This document shows, one piece after another, positions 34,398 through 38,608 of a DNA stretch of 38,608 nt. The position numbers and the translations under genes were made by a program. A model generated the notes under the pieces. It was not told where the DNA came from. It did no database searches and was given only the letters and a program-made list of their open reading frames with translations. How positions within the stretch are numbered: position 1 is the first letter of the stretch; every line of letters begins with the position of its first letter. Source of the stretch: an uncultured Bacteroidota bacterium (lineage in GTDB: Bacteria > Bacteroidota > Bacteroidia > Flavobacteriales > Flavobacteriaceae); the NCBI GenBank assembly GCA_902514615.1, contig CABXRG010000008.1:1-38608 (forward strand). Reading direction: 5' to 3'.

Positions 34398-35261
34398 TTG
34401 CATTTATTAATATATATTCTTACATATCCCATAATCAAATTTATATCAATACTTCCTTTTGGTTTAGTATATAGGCTATCTGACCTTATTTCATTCCTTC
34501 TCCACAAAGTTTTTAAATATAGATTAAAAACTGTCAAAAAAAATTTAAGCCTAGTCTTTCCTAAGAAAAGTAAAAGTGAGCTAAACTCTATTGAAAAGAA
34601 ATTTTATAGTCATTTTGCAGACATTAGCATTGAGAGTATTAAAGCTTATGGTATGAGCAAATATGAGATGAAAAAACGTTATAGATATGAAAATATTGAA
34701 GAGCTGGTGAGAATTCAGAAAAAAAATAAAAACATAATTCTTATTTGTGGACATTATTCAAATTTTGAGTGGCTACTTTCAATAGGATACAATGTTAAAG
34801 GAAATGGTTACGGTATTTATACTCCAATGACTAATAGGTACTTTGATAAATTATTTAAAAAAATTCGAAAAAAACATCAAGCATTTCTTGTATCAAGATA
34901 TCATATTAAAGATTTTATGAGGAACTTAGATACTAATAAGTATCATTTATTTGGATTTGCCGCTGATCAATCACCAAGAAAAGTTGGAAAGTCCTATATC
35001 AATAATTTTCTTGGACATAAAGTTCCAATTTTTACTGGAGCTGAAAGATTTTCTAAAGATTATGATCTATCAGTTGTTTTTGCAGATATCACAAGAACTA
35101 AAAGAGGTTTTTATAAAACAGTATTTACTGAAATTAAGGATAAAGACAGCTCTAAATACAGTGTGACTGATCAATTTATAAACTTACTGGAAAAACAAAT
35201 AATTAGAGATCCCTCACAATATTTTTGGACACATAATAGGTTTAAACACCTAATCACTTAA
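34398..35261 (+). CDS. Lysophospholipid/lipid A acyltransferase (LpxL/HtrB family), TTG start
   Basis: A 287-residue membrane-bound acyltransferase of the late lipid A acylation family. The HX4E catalytic motif is GHYSNFEW (H119, E124), with AADQSPRK near 190 as the family DQSP motif. An N-terminal hydrophobic segment (about 4-35) anchors it to the inner membrane. The start is TTG at 34398: an in-frame stop lies directly upstream and the product MHLLIYILTYPI matches the family N-terminus MQLLVYILxYP. It follows the thioredoxin gene by 3 bases. The stop region overlaps the convergent phosphomutase gene by 12 bases. Which acyl position it fills is unknown. Confidence 0.9.
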   Translation: MHLLIYILTYPIIKFISILPFGLVYRLSDLISFLLHKVFKYRLKTVKKNLSLVFPKKSKSELNSIEKKFYSHFADISIESIKAYGMSKYEMKKRYRYENIEELVRIQKKNKNIILICGHYSNFEWLLSIGYNVKGNGYGIYTPMTNRYFDKLFKKIRKKHQAFLVSRYHIKDFMRNLDTNKYHLFGFAADQSPRKVGKSYINNFLGHKVPIFTGAERFSKDYDLSVVFADITRTKRGFYKTVFTEIKDKDSSKYSVTDQFINLLEKQIIRDPSQYFWTHNRFKHLIT

Positions 35262-36638
35262 AGAAACTATCTCTTTTTGAATTTTTAATGCTAATTCATC
35301 AGCATGACTTTGAGTATTAGATTCTGAGAAGATTCTAACAATAGGTTCAGTATTAGACTTCCTCATGTGCACCCATCCTTTATCAAAATCAATTCTTACA
35401 CCATCATCAGTATTTGGAGATAGATTAGAATATGTATCCGTTATATCTTTAAATACCTTTTCTATAATTTTGTCATCTTTCAATGAAACTTTAAGTTTTT
35501 TCATGAAATATTCTGGATAATTACCCTTAAGATCAGAAACTTTACATTCTTTTTTTACCAATAATCCAAGAAATAGTGCAACACCTACCAGTGCATCTCT
35601 CCCATAATGTAACTCAGGATAAATTATACCTCCACCCCCTTCTCCTCCTACAACAGAATTAACCTCTTTCATCTTTTTAACAACATTCATTTCACCTACT
35701 GGTGTAAAATAATAGTTCGAATTGTAAGATTCTGTCAGATCTTTAAGAGCATTAGAAGACGATAATGTTGAAACTGTATTTCCTTTCTTAGTTGATAAAA
35801 CAAAATCAGAACAAAAAACCTGAGTGTATTCCTCACCAAGAATTTTACCTTTTTCATCAAAAAAGACAAGTCTGTCAACATCAGGGTCTACAGCAATACC
35901 AAAATCAGCATTATTTTTGATAATTTCTTGTGACAGATCTATTAAATTTTCAGCGAGTGGCTCAGGAGTATGATTAAAAACACCCTCTATTTCTGAATTA
36001 ATTATTTTATATCTAATATTAAGTTTTTCGAGTAGTTTAGGTAATGCAACTGCCCCACCCGAATTAATTGCATCTGCCAAAACAAACAGATTTAGTTCTT
36101 TAATTTCTTTTAAGGGTAAAATATCTAATTTAATTATTGCGTCTATATGGTCATCTATTAAATTTCCATATGTACTTATTTTACCAAGAGATCCATTTAC
36201 AGCAAAATCATATGTTTTTTGTTCTGAGTACTCAATAACTTTAGTTACATCTTCCCTGGATAAAAACTCACCTTCAGCATTAAAAAACTTTAAACCATTG
36301 TACTCCTCTGGATTATGACTAGCTGTTATCATTAAGCCAGCTACAGAATCATTATTAAGAACTCCCCAACATAGTGTTGGAGTTGTTGAAAGTCCTGCAT
36401 CTATAACATTGATGCCCATAGAGGAAAAAACTGAATTTACAATATTTTGAATCATCTCTCCAGATTTTCTTCCATCTCTTCCAGTCATAACAGTTAGATT
36501 GTTGTTATTTGGATTGTTTTCTCTAATTAATTTAGAAAATCCAGCTATAGATGTTACGATATCTACTGGAGTTAAATTAATATTATTCTCACCTCCTATA
36601 GTACCTCTAAATCCAGATATATTTTTTATTAAAGTCAT
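35250..36638 (-). CDS. glmM: Phosphoglucosamine mutase / phosphomannomutase family protein
   Basis: A 462-residue alpha-D-phosphohexomutase. The phosphoserine loop is TASHNPEEYNGLKF (S107), the Mg site DPDVDRLVFFDEKG, the sugar-binding GEGGGGIIYPELHYGRDA and the phosphate-binding RKSNTEPIVRIF. The N-terminal ISGFRGTIGG and GGGG-containing loop are the form I know from Bacteroidota GlmM, which makes glucosamine-1-phosphate for peptidoglycan and lipid A; a phosphomannomutase or phosphoglucomutase role cannot be excluded. Divergent from the gamma-glutamyltransferase gene by 44 bases; convergent with, and overlapping by 12 bases, the acyltransferase gene. Confidence 0.88.
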   Translation of the reverse strand: MTLIKNISGFRGTIGGENNINLTPVDIVTSIAGFSKLIRENNPNNNNLTVMTGRDGRKSGEMIQNIVNSVFSSMGINVIDAGLSTTPTLCWGVLNNDSVAGLMITASHNPEEYNGLKFFNAEGEFLSREDVTKVIEYSEQKTYDFAVNGSLGKISTYGNLIDDHIDAIIKLDILPLKEIKELNLFVLADAINSGGAVALPKLLEKLNIRYKIINSEIEGVFNHTPEPLAENLIDLSQEIIKNNADFGIAVDPDVDRLVFFDEKGKILGEEYTQVFCSDFVLSTKKGNTVSTLSSSNALKDLTESYNSNYYFTPVGEMNVVKKMKEVNSVVGGEGGGGIIYPELHYGRDALVGVALFLGLLVKKECKVSDLKGNYPEYFMKKLKVSLKDDKIIEKVFKDITDTYSNLSPNTDDGVRIDFDKGWVHMRKSNTEPIVRIFSESNTQSHADELALKIQKEIVSLSD

Positions 36639-36682
36639 ATGAAATGTAAATATATAAATTGTAAATTACACGATATTTTATT

Positions 36683-38374
36683 ATGAAAAAACTTACCCCA
36701 TTAATTTTATCATTTTTAATCCTTAGTTGCGGCAAAGGATATAACCCAGCTGTTGTTTCAGCAAGAAAGGAAGCCTCTGATATAGGTATTGAAATTATGA
36801 AGAAAGGCGGCAATGCTTTTGATGCTATGGTAGCTGTTCACTTAGCTTTAGCTGTAACCTACCCGATTGCAGGAAATATAGGAGGAGGTGGATTTGTAGT
36901 TTATCATACTTCTAACGGAGAAAGTGGATCACTTGACTTTAGAGAAAAAGCACCAGGAAAAGCATCTAAGGACATGTACCTTAATGAGAATGGTGATGTT
37001 ATTGAAAATATGAGCACTCTTGGTGGAGCTGCTGTTGGAGTTCCTGGATCTATATCAGGTATTTTTGAAATTCATTCAAAGCTTGGTTCTCTTCCAATTC
37101 AGGATCTTTTTCAACCCTCAATTGATTTAGCTAAAAATGGTTTTGTTGTTACAAAAAAACAAGAGGATGCTTTAAAAGATAAACTTCAAGATTTTATAAA
37201 TGTAAATGGTGAAGAATCTTTATTCTCCAAAAATTTTAAACAAGGTGACACTTTAAAGAATTTAAAATTATCTATTACCCTTGATAAAATTGCTAAAAAT
37301 GGGCCAAAAGCATTCTATGAAGGAGAGGTTGCTAAAATGATTATTGATGAGGTTCAGGAAAGTGGAGGTATAATGACTGAGGATGATTTAAAAAATTATA
37401 ATTCTGTCTGGAGAGATCCCGTAAAATTCACATACAAAGATTTAGAAGTAATTTCGATGTCTCTTCCATCAAGTGGAGGAATCCTTTTAGGTCAAATGTT
37501 AAATGCAATTGAAGAATATGATATTGGTCAGTTCGATCATAATTCAGTTGAATCTATTCAACTAATGGTAGAAGCTGAAAGAAGAGCATATGCAGATAGA
37601 AGTTTCTATATGGGTGATCCAGATTTTGCCAAGCTACCAGTATATGAGTTGATGGATGATAATTATGTTACAGAGAGAATGGAATCCTTTTCATGGGATA
37701 AGGCAACTCCTTCAAGCGATGTATCTCATGGTGAAATTAAAGTTATAGAAGAAAGCGATCAAACTACTCACTATTCGATCATAGACGCCTATGGAAACTC
37801 TGTTTCAGTAACAACAACTTTAAATACAAATTATGGATCTAAAGTTTTTGTTGAAGAAGGTGGATTCTTTCTAAATAATGAAATGGATGATTTTAGTTCA
37901 AAACCAGGTCATCCAAATAGTTTCGGTCTTATTGGTAGTGCAGCTAATTCTATTGAAGCTAACAAAAGAATGCTTAGCTCAATGACTCCAACAATTGTAT
38001 TAAAGAATAAAAAACCATCCTTAATAGTGGGGACACCAGGAGGCTCTACTATTATTACGTCTGTATTTCAAATTATTCTTAATGTTTATGAATTTGGAAT
38101 GTCAATGCAAGAAGCAGTTAATGCCCCAAGAGTTCATCATCAATGGGTACCAGATGTTGTAATTATCGAGGAAGGTGGTATAGACCATGTAAAAGACTCA
38201 ATTCTACGATCTAAAAATTACTATGTAATCTCGCTTCCTATTAAATCTGACTCTCCAGGGATGTCGGCTAGATCATCTATTGGTAAAGTTGATGCTATAT
38301 TTATAGATGATGATGGTGATGTTTCAACAGGAGCTGATCCTAGAGGAGATGATCATGCAAGTATTTTAAAATAA
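36683..38374 (+). CDS. ggt: Gamma-glutamyltransferase, lipoprotein form
   Basis: A 563-residue Ntn hydrolase that cleaves or transfers gamma-glutamyl groups from glutathione and similar peptides. A lipoprotein signal (LILSC, Cys16) places it outside the cytoplasm. [11 protein letters not shown] (65-75) and DFREKAPG (85-92) are in the large subunit. Self-cleavage is expected before Thr361 in [16 protein letters not shown], giving the small subunit with nucleophile Thr361; NNEMDDF (398-404) and MTPT (434-437) are substrate-binding segments, and GTPGGS (450-455) is the oxyanion glycine motif. Two TGTAAAT copies lie in the upstream 44-base gap. uvrA starts 14 bases downstream. Confidence 0.95.
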   Translation: MKKLTPLILSFLILSCGKGYNPAVVSARKEASDIGIEIMKKGGNAFDAMVAVHLALAVTYPIAGNIGGGGFVVYHTSNGESGSLDFREKAPGKASKDMYLNENGDVIENMSTLGGAAVGVPGSISGIFEIHSKLGSLPIQDLFQPSIDLAKNGFVVTKKQEDALKDKLQDFINVNGEESLFSKNFKQGDTLKNLKLSITLDKIAKNGPKAFYEGEVAKMIIDEVQESGGIMTEDDLKNYNSVWRDPVKFTYKDLEVISMSLPSSGGILLGQMLNAIEEYDIGQFDHNSVESIQLMVEAERRAYADRSFYMGDPDFAKLPVYELMDDNYVTERMESFSWDKATPSSDVSHGEIKVIEESDQTTHYSIIDAYGNSVSVTTTLNTNYGSKVFVEEGGFFLNNEMDDFSSKPGHPNSFGLIGSAANSIEANKRMLSSMTPTIVLKNKKPSLIVGTPGGSTIITSVFQIILNVYEFGMSMQEAVNAPRVHHQWVPDVVIIEEGGIDHVKDSILRSKNYYVISLPIKSDSPGMSARSSIGKVDAIFIDDDGDVSTGADPRGDDHASILK

Positions 38375-38388
38375 ATTCAATTCCAACT

Positions 38389-38608
38389 TTGAATAATACG
38401 ATTCAAATTGAAGGTGCTAAAGTTCATAATCTAAGGAATCTAGATTTAGAGATCCCTAGAGAAAAACTTGTTGTTATTACTGGTTTGTCTGGTAGTGGTA
38501 AATCTTCCCTAGCATTTGACACTATTCATGCAGAAGGACAAAGAAGATACATGGAAACTTTTTCTGCATATATAAGACAATTTGTAGGAAATTATGAAAG
38601 ACCAGACG
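38389..38608 (+). CDS. uvrA: Excinuclease ABC subunit A, N-terminal part (cut by window edge), TTG start
   Basis: The first 73 codons of UvrA, the damage-recognition ATPase of nucleotide excision repair; the gene continues past the right edge. The translation starts (M)[17 protein letters not shown] and includes the Walker A motif GLSGSGKSS (32-40), [13 protein letters not shown] and [10 protein letters not shown]. No ATG exists in frame before the homology begins and an in-frame TGA lies at 38350-38352, so TTG at 38389 is the best start; ATT at 38380 is a less likely alternative. It lies 14 bases after the ggt stop on the same strand. The zinc finger and second ATPase half are outside the window. 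Confidence 0.92.
   Translation, partial: MNNTIQIEGAKVHNLRNLDLEIPREKLVVITGLSGSGKSSLAFDTIHAEGQRRYMETFSAYIRQFVGNYERPD

Noticed and set aside
36645-36666. Direct repeats of TGTAAAT (15-base spacing) in the glmM-ggt gap as an operator
   Set aside because: Short, AT-rich and without symmetry; similar words occur in several other gaps, so no claim is made.

Overview
The window looks like chromosomal DNA of a low-GC, gene-dense member of the Bacteroidota, most likely a marine-type flavobacterium. Evidence: a fused lpxC-fabZ gene, a fused alpha/beta 2-oxoacid dehydrogenase E1, a flavobacterial-type parE-parC pair, several small protein families I know mainly from Flavobacteriia, no Shine-Dalgarno-like leaders, TAnnTTTG-type -7 promoter elements, and lipoproteins whose residues after the cysteine fit the flavobacterial surface-export signal. 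Genes are packed tightly, with start/stop overlaps and many convergent stop-codon overlaps. I saw no rRNA, tRNA, CRISPR array or transposase, and no gene-free stretch longer than about 200 bases.

Layout. 1-1295 (minus): serC then serA (cut by the window edge), the first steps of serine synthesis. 1410-6793 (plus): ferredoxin, ychF, parE, parC (parC has an unusually short C-terminal domain). 6790-7528 (minus): XRE regulator and small lipoprotein. 7726-8199 (plus): Lrp/AsnC regulator. 8194-9228 (minus): aroB. 9274-10449 (plus): proline dehydrogenase. 10430-11166 (minus): tsaE and a DUF4258-like membrane protein. 11218-17450 (plus): a long operon-like run lpxD, lpxC-fabZ, lpxA, efp, sucD, fabG and an SPFH membrane protein, ending at a clear intrinsic terminator. 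It joins lipid A synthesis, fatty acid synthesis, translation and the TCA cycle. 17516-18466 (minus): conserved hypothetical and methyltransferase.

18.5-26.3 kb is the accessory part. It holds four lipoproteins with InlB-type (Listeria-Bacteroides) repeats, three of which also carry a six-motif calcium-binding FG-GAP/VCBS propeller. Two of these are close paralogs in inverted orientation flanking a ybjQ gene and a previously unlisted 41-residue membrane protein. A fifth protein has an extracytoplasmic kelch-like region, one membrane segment and a cytoplasmic C-terminal domain. It is divergent from the two-lipoprotein operon, and I infer it may be a transmembrane sensor/regulator for the cluster. 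This is the best candidate here for an undescribed system.

26.4-33.2 kb (minus) is another long operon-like run: FAD-linked oxidase, aroC, dicarboxylate/glutamate symporter, ung, E1 alpha/beta fusion, DUF1569/DinB-like protein. 33.3-35.3 kb (plus): TlpA-like thioredoxin lipoprotein and LpxL-like acyltransferase (TTG start). 35.3-36.6 kb (minus): phosphoglucosamine-mutase-type enzyme. 36.7-38.6 kb (plus): gamma-glutamyltransferase lipoprotein and the start of uvrA (TTG start), cut by the window edge.
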